Part shown: piece after piece, positions 25,901 through 35,360 of the stretch
Numbering within the stretch: position 1 is the first letter of the stretch
How the letters are laid out: the number at the start of each line of letters is the position of its first letter
From: Chaenocephalus aceratus
Taxonomy: Eukaryota; Chordata; Actinopteri; Perciformes; Channichthyidae
Assembly: GCA_023974075.1 (NCBI GenBank)
Contig: CM043787.1
Location: forward strand, 31,281,718-31,345,717
Direction: 5' to 3'
DNA: 64,000 nt
Made by a program: the position numbers and the translations under genes
The notes under the pieces: model-generated
Told to the model about the DNA's origin: nothing
What the model saw: the letters and a program-made list of their open reading frames with translations, nothing else
Databases searched by the model: none

Positions 25901-27994
25901 AAGCTGATACATTTTATTCTGTTAAAATGTTGAAATAATTAAAATGTTAAAATAACTAATTCACTCAACTGCATTCCTAAACGTATTAATCTAAAGCACA
26001 ACATGCTAATCAATTTAATAACCCTTAATGCAGCAATTATGTAGGCCTAAACATACTTCTCAAAGCTGATTATAAAAACATGATATGAGGTTGACAGTAC
26101 TATGTTATAGAATAAATATCTGTATCCCAATTATAACAGTGCTGTAACTCATCTTAATGTAACAATTGCTTTTGAGATGCATATTGCTTACTTATCATAA
26201 TGATGCTTAAAATGGGCATTTGGACTCTTCAATATTTAATTGTCCATTAGGTCTAGTTATTCTACAGAAATAATTTCCTTTCAGGACTAAATGCAAACAT
26301 TAGTCTCTCATTCTCTGAGCCTCTTCGGTAAAACCCAGTGGACACGTTTTCTTATCCCAAGAGAACCAGGCTTTCTAAAATGCACAGGAACAAGCAGGGG
26401 TCAAAAGATATGGTCAGTCAATACACGTCATGAACTTTCTGTGTCATGAAAGTATTTGCCATCTGTGCCAGCTGTAGTTTTGAATATGATACTGTACATA
26501 TAAATATGGAGATAATTCAACAGGTTCAAACTAACTTTGATAGAGCTATTTCTTCATTTTTCGTATCATGCACAAGAAGTGCCCATCCCTCTTAGGTTTA
26601 TACGACAATAAAAACATAGTTCCGGTCGTGAAATATGTTGTTTAATTACAAAATCCCAAATAATTCAATTCAAGTGTTGCAGGTCGTCTGTGTAGATGTG
26701 CAACATTTAAAATATTAACACAGATTAAATTGTCTTTTGTCACACTGGGGGGATATAAGAGCAAAGTGCATTTGTCTCTGTTTTGAAGCTTTGCTGCTTA
26801 AGAATGCTACCACAGAAACATCATCCTCACAAGCCGTTATTAAGGCTACATAGCAGAATGCATGACATAAAAGGCCGCAGACCTCAATTACGTTGACATA
26901 TGGAGTTCAATGGCAGAAGAAAATATTAATCTTAACTCATTTGGTGTCCTCTGAGACACTGAAACATGGTGGTTGAGAGCAAAACCGAGCTGCTAAACTC
27001 CCCAGACTGTCAACCGCCTGATGCACTCTTGTTACCAAACTGTAAATCACAGACTGAAAGTGGTTTCCTGTGAAGCATGACTATCTCAGAGAAGGTAATC
27101 TAATTAGGAGTAGACACATACAGTATGTAAAGCTTGACAGAAAGCAGAAAGGAAGAACAATTTACCTGGGATATTCTGTCACATTTTGTACTGAAATTGT
27201 GCAATTTTTCAATGATGATGTTATGTTGCAGTTTGTCTTTAACTAACCCAGATTCTACAAATATTATTGAAATCTGCCTTTCAGAATGACGTGCCAGTTT
27301 TTTAGGAAATTCCTGTGATTCAAAGCAAAACACCCAGCATGTCTGTTTTGATCCATTTGCCTCCTGGCTTGTCATGGGATTGCTAGTAACTTGCTCTGAT
27401 GTGTCTTATACATCAGCTGTATTAACTTTTCTGTCTGCAAGAAAACCATTTTTTAGTTTCATTCAATGGGAACCAAGTCAAAAAGTAAAGTAAAACAAAA
27501 CAAACTATAAACCCTAAAAATGTAATTTATTATGCAGTGGGCAAAACACAAACATGTCATTATGTGGTAGGCTACCACTTGGAATTTTTTGCTGACATGT
27601 TTTGCATACATAATACAAAATGTTGATGTAGTCCTATTTCTATATAGGTTGCTATATTCGCTTTAGAGGGTCTTATTTAGACGTAAGAATACATTAGTTA
27701 AAGGCCTGTTTGAATGTAATGATCAGTTCTTAGGGACATGAGCAAGTACGAAGCAGACTGCAGTTCATGGTAGAGTAAAGGACACCATACTGTCATCTTC
27801 TTGGCCAGATTAGCTACTACAAGCAGTAGGAGAAAGCATCTTCGACACATTTGGCACAATATATAAAGCTCCTCGTGACCCCACTTAAAGGTTAATAAGT
27901 GCATATTTATTTAATTACCTTCTGTCTGTAATTCTGTCGCGCTCTGCAGCTCGATCAAAGTTTCATCCTTCGTCTTGCCCGTTATTCGTCTCAT
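8847..27994 (-). CDS. ano5: anoctamin-5 (TMEM16E), complete, 21 coding exons, 927 aa
   Basis: ER/plasma-membrane protein of the TMEM16 scramblase/channel family; in human it is the limb-girdle muscular dystrophy and gnathodiaphyseal dysplasia gene. Exons in order: 27919-27994, 22545-22589, 18885-18949, 17488-17595, 16159-16227, 15705-15989, 15417-15536, 14741-14856, 14489-14623, 13750-13855, 13476-13536, 12630-12781, 12243-12317, 11913-12138, 11641-11819, 11207-11304, 10572-10702, 10217-10422, 9849-10036, 9181-9286, 8847-9083. Every junction is GT-AG and phases are continuous. Start [12 protein letters not shown] has an in-frame TGA ten codons upstream. Landmarks: [15 protein letters not shown] and [12 protein letters not shown] (N-terminal domain), [11 protein letters not shown], and the calcium-site helices with [11 protein letters not shown] and [13 protein letters not shown], where the acidic residues are kept. 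The C-terminus after HVVFVVKF is diverged. ANO5 rather than ANO6/3 is supported by the exon sequences and by adjacent slc17a6. Confidence 0.95.
11353..11425 (-). repeat. LINE 3' tail fragment in ano5 intron
   Basis: ATTTATTTATATAGCACATTT and AAAGTGCTTTACATTGGC, read on the minus strand, resemble the 3' end of L2-like LINEs (a 'tgctatataaataaa' type tail). It is short and diverged. Confidence 0.45.
12334..12372 (-). repeat. LINE/SINE 3' tail fragment in ano5 intron
   Basis: AATCAGAATACCTTTATTAG followed by TCCCACAGAGGG is the reverse complement of the 3' tail seen at 6840-6896. The polyadenine-like run expected beyond it is not obvious. Confidence 0.55.
12925..13195 (-). repeat. 5'-truncated LINE 3' end in ano5 intron
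   Basis: On the minus strand this matches the 3' UTR of the LINE at 41090-46095. Shared text includes GGAAGTTTTTCCTTGTACGA, GTGAGGGTCTAAGGACAGAG and TATATAAATAAAACTTGATT. So the same or a sister LINE family inserted in an ano5 intron, antisense to the LINE at 41-46 kb and in the sense orientation of ano5. Only the 3' end was copied. Confidence 0.75.
19859..19939. repeat. (CA)n microsatellite, ~81 bp
   Basis: A near-perfect CA dinucleotide run follows two CAAA units, inside the ano5 intron between coding exons 2 and 3. It is likely length-polymorphic. Confidence 0.97.
22545..22589 (-). CDS. ano5: ano5 45-nt exon, possibly alternative
   Basis: Second coding exon as I model it, encoding about 15 residues ([15 protein letters not shown]). 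It has an AG acceptor and GT donor, and enters and leaves in phase 1, so including or skipping it keeps the frame. It is the least certain exon of the gene: it is short, sits in the poorly conserved N-terminus, and has no motif I recognise. Confidence 0.5.
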
Positions 27995-28852
27995 AGCGGC
28001 AGAGCTGTTATTCTGAAGGCTTCACCTTCTCAGGAGAGACAGCAGGGGGGGGGCTGTGATCCGGTCCCGGTGATGAAGACTCCACCATGCAGGCATCGGC
28101 TGATCACACTCTGAAATCAATGACTTTGACTGGGATTAATGAATGGAAAATGGGTCATATTTACATTATGACCGATTCTCTTTGAAACTGTACCCTGCTG
28201 GGCTCCCTTGCTACCCGAGAAGACTGGCTCACTTAAAGGGGAGTGGCATGGGGTTTTCCGTCGGCAAAATGGTGTGTGTGAGTGTGTCTGGGAGAGAGAG
28301 AGAGAAAAAAGTGGAGAATTTTATTTTAGTATGGTTAAGATTTATGAGTCATATTGTTGTGGTTAAATAGCAGTAGGAGCAGCTTATCTGTTATGTTTTC
28401 AAATAAAAAAGTAATAAATAATCACGAGGAGCTGACAGCCTAAATTCCTTCAATGGGATGAGGACATCTTGTGGCCATTTCCAAAAGTGCATGAAACGAA
28501 TTTAGTATCCTTTATAAACTGATTTGTGTGACAGGAAAGTAAGCTGTTATTTTATAACTTCTAAGGAGAAATTGGTACCACTGTCAATTAAGTAGAACGT
28601 TTTGGTTGGTAAAAGACATAATTTAAAACAATATTTTGGTTGCAGGCAGAAATAAATCGCCCCTGGCTAGTTCAACCTCCAGACTTCTTATACAATACAA
28701 CATTGATTACCCTTGCATTTCTAAATGAGAATCAAATATGTCTTACCTTTATTATGACATATTAACAGATGTGTATGGGCCTTAGACTATGTGACAGTCC
28801 AATAACACCACACCACAACCCGTAACATTTGAAATGGTTTACTGTATATATT
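27995..28852. promoter_or_regulatory. ano5 5' flank up to the copia insertion
   Basis: The region between the ano5 start codon and the copia 5' LTR must contain the ano5 5' UTR or promoter unless further noncoding exons lie upstream. It has a purine-rich (GA) patch near 28285-28320 and a G-run at about 28047. No TATA box or other site can be placed with confidence. Confidence 0.35.
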
Positions 28853-29092
28853 TGTTGAGCATATTTGTATAATAACAAAGTCATGTTTGAGTTCATGTGT
28901 ATGACATCATCAGAATGTGCCTGAAACGTGGTGATGCTAATGAGCATGCGCAGTTACAATAAACGGCAGTACTCCAGGCCAAACTCTGAGCGATGTGGTC
29001 GTGTGTTTCTTCTGTCCGTTAGCATACTTACAAGCTACTTTGGTTGACTGCAAACGTGGAGACTTCTGCTGAATATAATGTCTCACGCAACA
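28853..29092 (+). repeat. copia 5' LTR
   Basis: 240 bp, with a 5-bp terminal inverted repeat TGTTG/CAACA. It holds an AATAAA near 28958. The gag start codon lies 15 nt before its end. Confidence 0.96.
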
Positions 29093-31243
29093 GGTTATGG
29101 GCCCAGTCAAGGAGGCCAAAGGTGGTTTAAGTTGTTATTCGACGGGGACGAGAAAAACTTTGAGTTATGGGAGACGAGGTTTTTGGCGCACATGGAACTG
29201 CGCGGCCTCAGTGAAGTTATCCTGGAAGAGCCAGCGATAGACTACAACGACGAACAAGCACTTGAAGAAGACGCAACAAAGAATGCAGAGGCATATGCTG
29301 AATTAGTGCAGTGTCTAGATAATAAGAGTTTATCACTCATAATGAGAGACGCGAAAGGAGATGGAAGAAAAGCGTTGGCAATACTCCGAGAGCACTACGC
29401 GGGAAAGGACAAACCACGAGTCGTGAGCCTGTACTGTGAACTCTCTTCTCTCCACAAAGCAAGCAACGAGACTGTTACTGATTATATTATTCGAGCGGAG
29501 ACTATATTCACGTCTTTGAGAAGGGCCGAAGAAAATATCAGTGACGGGTTGCAGATTGCCATGGTAGTGAAGGGGTTACCGGACTCATTCAACCCGTTTG
29601 TCGTGCACGTCACTCAAACCAACGACCGTCTAACGTTCGGTGAGTTCAAAACTAAACTGCGGAGCTATGAGAGCACTGACAAATATAGGACGAGTGACAT
29701 GAAAACGGACGAGGACAGCGTTATGAGGACTAGCGGGGCGAGGACACGAGGACGTGGAAGAGGGAAGAAGATGGACTTAGCCGACACTGAATGCTACACA
29801 TGCGGAAAGATGGGGCATATGGCTAGGACATGCCCTAACGAGATCCAAGCGAGGCGAGAGGAGCGACGGTGGGACACGCCACACCGAGGAAGGGGCCGAA
29901 GCAGAGGGCTGGGCCGTGATCAGGTGAAGAAGGCAGACGGAGACACGGAGGATGATACCGGTGCATCATTCTTTTTCAAAATAAGTGACTGTCAAAATCA
30001 AGTAGGAAATAAGAGAGGTCTTATGGTCGACTGTGGTGCCACGACACACATGATTAATGACCCGGCAAAGTTTAAGACAATCGATAAGAGTTTTAGACCC
30101 GAGGAACATGTGATAGAGCTGGCAGATGGAACGAAAACGACCGGGATGGCGAAGATGAGAGGAGAAGCCGAAGTTGTTCTGCTCGACAGCGAGGGACGGC
30201 AAGTGAAAACGAGGCTCAAACGAGCGCTTTACATCCCATCTTTTCCACAAGACATTTTCTCCGTGAAAGCAGCGACAGCCAGCGGAGCTGAGGTCCGCTT
30301 CAAAGACGGTGATGATTGGCTGATTCATCAAAATGGTACTAAGTTTAAAATGGATGTGTATGGTAGGATATATTACCTTAGCACAGTAGAGGATGAAAAT
30401 ACTGATGATGTTTGTAATGGTTGTCATGACATCCAGACATGGCATAGAATACTTGGTCATTGTAATTTTGAGGATGTGTCTAAACTTGAGAAAGTGGTTA
30501 AAGGTATGTCGATCAAAGGGAAACATGACATTTCTAACCATAACTGTGAAACATGTACGCAGGGAAAATTTACTCAAAGCAGAAACAGGCAGGCAGATGC
30601 AAAAGCTAAGACGGCACTAGAGCTAGTACATACAGACCTATGCGGTCCAATAGAACCAGCAGATAAAGACGGGTACAGATATGCAATAGCATTTACTGAT
30701 GATCATAGTGGGATGATTTTTCCCTACTTTATCAAAGCAAAGAGTGATACAGCAAAAGCTACTGAAAAAATCATAGCGGATACTGCTCCATATGGACACA
30801 TTAAGTGCATAAGATCTGACAACGGTACTGAATTCACTGGGCATGAGTTTCAAACTTTACTTAGGACGAAAGGGATAAGGCACGAGACAAGTGCCCCATA
30901 CTCACCTCACCAGAACGGTACTGCTGAGAGAGGTTGGAGGACCTTATTTGAGATGTCACGATGCATGCTATTGGAGAGTAAACTCCCAAAGCAGTTATGG
31001 ACATATGCTGTACAGACAGCAGCACAGATACGTAACAGGTGTTACTGTAAGCGTCTAGAGCAGACACCATACCGTGTTTTTACTGGCAAAACACCCAACT
31101 TGTCCAACATGAAAATATTTGGCTCCGAATGCTACGTGTATAAACAGGATAAGAAGAAGCTAGATTCTAGATGTGCAAAGGGTATTTTTGTAGGATACGA
31201 CAAATATAGCCCAGCATTCCAAGTATTTTATCCTGAAACATAG
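29078..31243 (+). CDS. copia gag-protease-integrase polyprotein (721 aa)
   Basis: Starts at an ATG inside the 5' LTR. Gag (residues ~1-235) includes the helical region typical of the copia capsid. A CX2CX4HX4C zinc knuckle (CYTCGKMGHMARTC) starts near residue 239. The protease active site near residue 318 reads DCGA in place of the usual DSGA/DTGA. Integrase has an HHCC finger (from about residue 456 to CETC) and catalytic Asp520, Asp581 and Glu617, giving the canonical D,D35E spacing. The ORF ends at a TAG at 31241, just after the FYPET motif, where the coding sequence moves to another frame. Some residues expected at this point in copia proteins appear to be missing, so a small deletion is likely. 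Confidence 0.93.
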   Translation: MSHATGYGPSQGGQRWFKLLFDGDEKNFELWETRFLAHMELRGLSEVILEEPAIDYNDEQALEEDATKNAEAYAELVQCLDNKSLSLIMRDAKGDGRKALAILREHYAGKDKPRVVSLYCELSSLHKASNETVTDYIIRAETIFTSLRRAEENISDGLQIAMVVKGLPDSFNPFVVHVTQTNDRLTFGEFKTKLRSYESTDKYRTSDMKTDEDSVMRTSGARTRGRGRGKKMDLADTECYTCGKMGHMARTCPNEIQARREERRWDTPHRGRGRSRGLGRDQVKKADGDTEDDTGASFFFKISDCQNQVGNKRGLMVDCGATTHMINDPAKFKTIDKSFRPEEHVIELADGTKTTGMAKMRGEAEVVLLDSEGRQVKTRLKRALYIPSFPQDIFSVKAATASGAEVRFKDGDDWLIHQNGTKFKMDVYGRIYYLSTVEDENTDDVCNGCHDIQTWHRILGHCNFEDVSKLEKVVKGMSIKGKHDISNHNCETCTQGKFTQSRNRQADAKAKTALELVHTDLCGPIEPADKDGYRYAIAFTDDHSGMIFPYFIKAKSDTAKATEKIIADTAPYGHIKCIRSDNGTEFTGHEFQTLLRTKGIRHETSAPYSPHQNGTAERGWRTLFEMSRCMLLESKLPKQLWTYAVQTAAQIRNRCYCKRLEQTPYRVFTGKTPNLSNMKIFGSECYVYKQDKKKLDSRCAKGIFVGYDKYSPAFQVFYPET
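29093..29106 (+). promoter_or_regulatory. copia primer-binding site (internal tRNA-iMet half)
   Basis: GGTTATGGGCCCAG starts directly after the 5' LTR. It is the reverse complement of the anticodon stem-loop of initiator tRNA-Met (CUGGGCCCAUAACC), not of the tRNA 3' end. This is the half-tRNA priming arrangement known from Drosophila copia. The site also codes for gag residues. Confidence 0.85.
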
Positions 31244-31301
31244 GCTGGTAAAATGTATCACAAAGAGTAGTGCAGATAGTCAGACTCAGACAAATCATAA
31301 T

Positions 31302-32825
31302 ATGGATTTTGACCCTTATGGAGAAACTATTCCCACAACACCAGCAGGGACAAAAATGGTGAACCAGAATCAGAGAGAGCCTAATGTGGGTGTACAGTCC
31401 TATAGTGAGGAGAATATTGAGGCTAGTCAGATCCAGACAGATGGTACTCAAAGAGAACAGGGAGAGAGTGCACGACGCTATCCCACTAGACAAAGAAACG
31501 CTCCAGAATATTTAATGGTGTATCAGTGTAAGGCTGATTGTAAAGATGAAGGTGAAAATGTAGATTATTTCTACAGGGTTGCTTGTGGCGTACCCAAAAC
31601 ATACATGCAGGCTGTAGGCTCTAGGAAATCAAAAATGTGGGCTGATGCAATGAAAGAGGAGATAAACTCTTTAACAGAGAATGAGACCTTCAGTCTGACC
31701 ACACTGCCAAAGGGAAAGCAAGCAGTGGGAGGTCGTTGGGTATATGCAGTAAAGGAAAGCCCAGATGGATCTGAGATTTTTAAAGCCAGATATGTAGCTA
31801 AAGGCTATAGTCAAGTAGAGGGAATTGATTACAAGGAAACTTTTTCACCGACAGCAAATATGACTTCTGTACGTACATTGATGCAGGTGGCTATACAGGA
31901 GGATCTTATCCTACACCAAATGGATGTGAAGACAGCTTATCTCCATGCACCAATTGACTGCGAGTTATATATGGAACAGCCCGAAGGTTTTGAGGCAGAA
32001 TCCAAAACAGGGGAACACTTAGTGTGCAAACTTAACAAGTCATTGTATGGTTTAAAGCAATCTGGGCGAAACTGGAACAAGTTACTGCATGATCATCTTA
32101 CAGAGAATGGGTTTGTGCAAAATGATGCTGATCATTGTGTATACAGAAAAGAGTCTGAGAAAGAAAGAGTTATTCTGCTGATATGGGTAGATGACCTACT
32201 TATAGCGGCCAATAACAACGGCACACTCAGTGATGTCAAAGAGATGTTGAAGAGGAAGTTTAAAATGAAAGATTTGGGTGAACTTAAACACTTCCTAGGT
32301 ATCGACTTTACACAGAGTGAGGGGGAGATCAAAATGAGCCAAAAGAGACACATAGAAAAGATGCTAGAGAGGTTTAGCATGTCAGAGTGCAAACCAAGGT
32401 CAACTCCATGCGAGCAAAAGTTACATTTTGACACTGAGGGTGAAGTTATCGATTCAACAGGATACAGAGAGATAGTAGGTAGCTTGATATACATTATGAC
32501 ATGTACTAGACCTGATCTGAGCTGGATTGTGAGTAAACTATCACAACACCTAGCAGAACCAAAACAACAACATTGGGCTGCAGCAAAACAACTGTTGAGG
32601 TATCTAAAGGGTACAATAGACCAAGAGCTACATTACAAGAAAAGTGAGGAAAGCCTAAAGCTTGAGGGATACAGTGATGCTGATTGGGCAGCCGATCAAA
32701 ATGATAGGAGAAGCACAACTGGATATTGTTTCAGCTTAACTGAAAATGGTCCAGTTATATCCTGGAAAAGCAGGAAGCAGCCAACAGTGGCGCTATCGAC
32801 CTATCGGCCGAGTACATGGCATTAG
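31302..32825 (+). CDS. copia reverse transcriptase / N-terminal RNase H (507 aa)
   Basis: Continues the polyprotein in another frame; matching coding text already begins at about 31242, upstream of the first ATG. RT motifs in order are DVKTAYLHAP, KSLYGLKQSGRNW and the catalytic WVDDLL (near 32188). The RNase H part shows YSDADWAADQNDRRSTTGY. The frame is lost near 32800, where the conserved region around the RNase H catalytic Glu begins; five bases sit where six are expected, consistent with a one-base deletion. Confidence 0.92.
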   Translation: MDFDPYGETIPTTPAGTKMVNQNQREPNVGVQSYSEENIEASQIQTDGTQREQGESARRYPTRQRNAPEYLMVYQCKADCKDEGENVDYFYRVACGVPKTYMQAVGSRKSKMWADAMKEEINSLTENETFSLTTLPKGKQAVGGRWVYAVKESPDGSEIFKARYVAKGYSQVEGIDYKETFSPTANMTSVRTLMQVAIQEDLILHQMDVKTAYLHAPIDCELYMEQPEGFEAESKTGEHLVCKLNKSLYGLKQSGRNWNKLLHDHLTENGFVQNDADHCVYRKESEKERVILLIWVDDLLIAANNNGTLSDVKEMLKRKFKMKDLGELKHFLGIDFTQSEGEIKMSQKRHIEKMLERFSMSECKPRSTPCEQKLHFDTEGEVIDSTGYREIVGSLIYIMTCTRPDLSWIVSKLSQHLAEPKQQHWAAAKQLLRYLKGTIDQELHYKKSEESLKLEGYSDADWAADQNDRRSTTGYCFSLTENGPVISWKSRKQPTVALSTYRPSTWH

Positions 32826-33100
32826 CGGCTACTACTCAAGAGAGCATGTACCTTGTACAGCTATTAAAAGGGGTAGACCGTAATAGCCCACATGTACCAG
32901 TAAAGATATATGAGGACAACCAGGGAGCAATAGCTCTATCCAAAAACCCTGTATCCAGACAGAGAAGCAAGCATGTAGACATCAAATACCATTTTGTACG
33001 ATCTGCACATGCTGAGGGGAAGATATCTATTACATATTGTCCTACTGCAGATATGGTAGCTGATGTCCTAACCAAGCCGTGCGACAAAGGCACAATTTGA
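32816..33100 (+). pseudogene. copia RNase H C-terminal part, frame-shifted
   Basis: The 3' remainder of pol reads EDNQGAIALSKNP and KHVDIKYHFVR, standard copia RNase H C-terminal motifs. It is out of frame with the RT segment. It ends at 33100, about 140 bp before the 3' LTR. Confidence 0.88.
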
Positions 33101-33239
33101 CAAGTTCAAAGGGTATTTGTTTGGAGAGTAATGTAAATTGCAGGTATAAAAATTGAACACTGCTAGAGAAGCTTTTGTTTTGTTTATTTGGATTCTGTGT
33201 ACCACTGTAAAGAGTTATCAACATGTCTTTGAGTGGGAG

Positions 33240-33479
33240 TGTTGAGCATATTTGTATAATAACAAAGTCATGTTTGAGTTCATGTGTATGACATCATCAG
33301 AATGTGCCTGAAACGTGGTGATGCTAATGAGCATGCGCAGTTCCAATAAACGGCAGTACTCCAGGCCAAACTCTGAGCGATGTGGTCGTGTGTTTCTTCT
33401 GTCCGTTAGCATACTTACAAGCTACTTTGGTTGACTGCAAACGTGGAGACTTCTGCTGAATATAATGTCTCACGCAACA
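33240..33479 (+). repeat. copia 3' LTR
   Basis: 240 bp, 239/240 identical to the 5' LTR by eye, followed by the ATATT target-site duplicate. Confidence 0.96.
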
Positions 33480-33484
33480 ATATT

Positions 33485-34093
33485 GTTCCTGTTATTACGT
33501 ATATTGCATGTTTGGAACTATAAAACAATTCAGATGTTTCCCTTTTAAAGATGACCTTTATCACCATCAACATTATGTTTCTCTCAGAACGGCTTTGGGT
33601 TAGCACAGATCAACCACTTATAAACCACCATACACCAAATTAGGTTAATGCGATGGCTGGCCTTTCTTCTTTGAAATGCCCCACTCAGAAGATAAACAAA
33701 AACAGCTTTTCTGTGAGTTTGCTTTTAAAGTGTAACTGCTGTAATTGTAGTGTACACAGCATGATAAAGTAAATTACTTTTGGAGTAGAAAACTGTAAAT
33801 ATGTTTAAAGTATGATAAGGTAAATTAAAATACATTAATTATAGCCTATTACTTTAAACTATTTAATAGACATTACTGCAAATGTAAACATGTTTACTTT
33901 ATTTAATATAAGATTGTTTTACTATCTATAAAAAATTAAATAAAAGGCGTTTTTCTTGGTACATTGAATAAAACAGGTATTTAATGTTGACACATTTTGT
34001 ACAATTAGATACAATTAAGTATCAAAAACCTAATTTTAGTCAGTTGCTAAAACAAATAACAATATATAATGTTGTACAACACACACACATACG

Positions 34094-34098
<5 letters not shown>
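33485..34098. other. unannotated AT-rich flank
   Basis: The continuation of the pre-insertion locus after the copia element. No gene or recognised repeat is seen until the CA microsatellite. Confidence 0.5.

Positions 34099-34165
<67 letters not shown>
34099..34165. repeat. (CA)n microsatellite, ~67 bp
   Basis: An uninterrupted CA run after an imperfect CACACATACGCACG lead-in. Confidence 0.96.
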
Positions 34166-34167
<2 letters not shown>

Positions 34168-34616
34168 CAGTGAGATAAACACATGAGCATTATTCAAGTG
34201 CCAGCCAAAAACTAAAAACATCTTCATCCATATTTTTGCTAGCTTTGCTGTAAAATAAAGTGACAATGTGAGACGTCAAGAGATGGTATTGGGGTTTTCT
34301 ACATGTTTAAATCATCAGATAGTAGGCTAACAAATGTAGTTAAAGGCAACTTTTCCAGATCTGTGAAATCAGTATTAGAGGTTTCAGCTTTATTTTCAAT
34401 GGCTTCACATGACCACACAAGCATCCTTATAACCAGGGGTGCACATAACTTTTTTGCCCTGGTTCTCAAAGGAGCACCTTGAGATGTTGCTTGGTGCTCA
34501 TCCTTAAAATGAAATAAACCGTAACTTTTGAGGGGGTCTTGACTTTATTTGCCAGACACACGCGCTGAACACAAATGCAGAGGTGAACACAGAACACACA
34601 TGCAGAGGTGAAGCAA

Positions 34617-35158
34617 CCCAGTCTCATAAAAAAACGTGTAATAACTACGTTGGTCCACAACGTAGGATGTAGTATTTCTACAAAAAGGCCTCTGAAATTG
34701 TAAAATGCCTACGTTTTTTTTCACCATTCATTCCAATGGCTGGCGTCTATATCACGTGATCTTCACATTTCACCCTGCATAAAAAAAAAACATGGCCGAC
34801 CTTCGTTTTATTCTCGGTGTAAAATGCCTATTTTAAGGTTAGTTTGGCGATTAAAATGCCTTTTGATGTCATTTGATGCGAGAAATATGAGTTGTTATTT
34901 CAGATTATGTGTGCAGTGGATGTACATGATCTTTAGTTTGCTAGTTATTACGAAGATTACTTCAAGAAATTGTGTCTATACAACGTTTTCATTGTTACCA
35001 AGGTGGTTGCTAGGGACGCTGCTATCAATATTATTTCTGTTATGTTGTGTAAAATGGTGTTATCTTTATTGCTACTCCCTTCCCCGTCAATGTATAGTGT
35101 TGGTCCACAGTGCAAACGTATTAGTTTAACAAAATCCGCATCTAAAATTGTGGCATAG
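34617..35158 (+). repeat. unclassified dispersed repeat, copy 1 (interrupted by solo LTR)
   Basis: Starts CCCAGTCTCATAAAAAAACG. It is closely similar, in inverted orientation, to 57648-58199 over its full length. Similarity resumes after the solo LTR from 35361 for about 30 bp (GATACGTTATTTTCCCCTG), which matches the other copy just left of the gypsy element. A further shared block near 35510-35585 (CACCCGGAAGTAAGTATTC and TGACAAACCCCGTGAT) lies in the opposite relative orientation, so the element may have internal inverted structure. No coding capacity is recognised. Confidence 0.75.
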
Positions 35159-35360
35159 TGTGGTGCCGAGAGATGGGAGTCGAAGGCGGGCTATCAAAGA
35201 TACAAGCTAGACTTTTATTTAGCATCTCAAAACACATGTAAACAGCTTCATGCCCGGGAAGCGAAGACCGGCGGAGACAGGAAGTCCGGCTCACTAAAAT
35301 GTCCGTGCAGAACAATACCCTAACCCATAGATCCGTGGGTGAATAATGTCAATCACCACA
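35159..35360 (-). mobile_element. solo LTR (202 bp) of a gypsy-type element
   Basis: Begins TGTGGTG and ends CACCACA, a 7-bp inverted repeat. It is flanked by a 4-bp duplication ATAG (35155-35158 and 35361-35364). Its reverse complement is homologous along its whole length to the 202-bp LTR at 62386-62587. It is best explained by recombination between the two LTRs of a former element. Confidence 0.88.

Larger units (their letters stand above)
28853..33479 (+). mobile_element. Ty1/copia LTR retrotransposon, full length, recently inserted
   Basis: Two 240-bp LTRs (28853-29092 and 33240-33479) begin TGTTGAGC and end CGCAACA. They differ at one base (A/C in GCGCAGTTMCAATAAAC). A 5-bp target duplication ATATT flanks the element (28848-28852 and 33480-33484). 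Internal order is gag, protease, integrase, reverse transcriptase, RNase H, which is the copia order with integrase before RT. The coding region is broken into three reading frames by shifts near 31240 and 32800. A purine-rich tract (TGAGTGGGAG) precedes the 3' LTR. The fish copia elements I know of belong to the Hydra and GalEA clades; I cannot assign this one without a tree. Confidence 0.97.

Noticed and set aside
29966..30577. 203-codon antisense frame in copia
   Set aside because: Shadow of the protease/integrase frame; not seen to have any motif.
34036..34266. Open frame with a long Cys-Val run
   Set aside because: Same cause: the second CA microsatellite.
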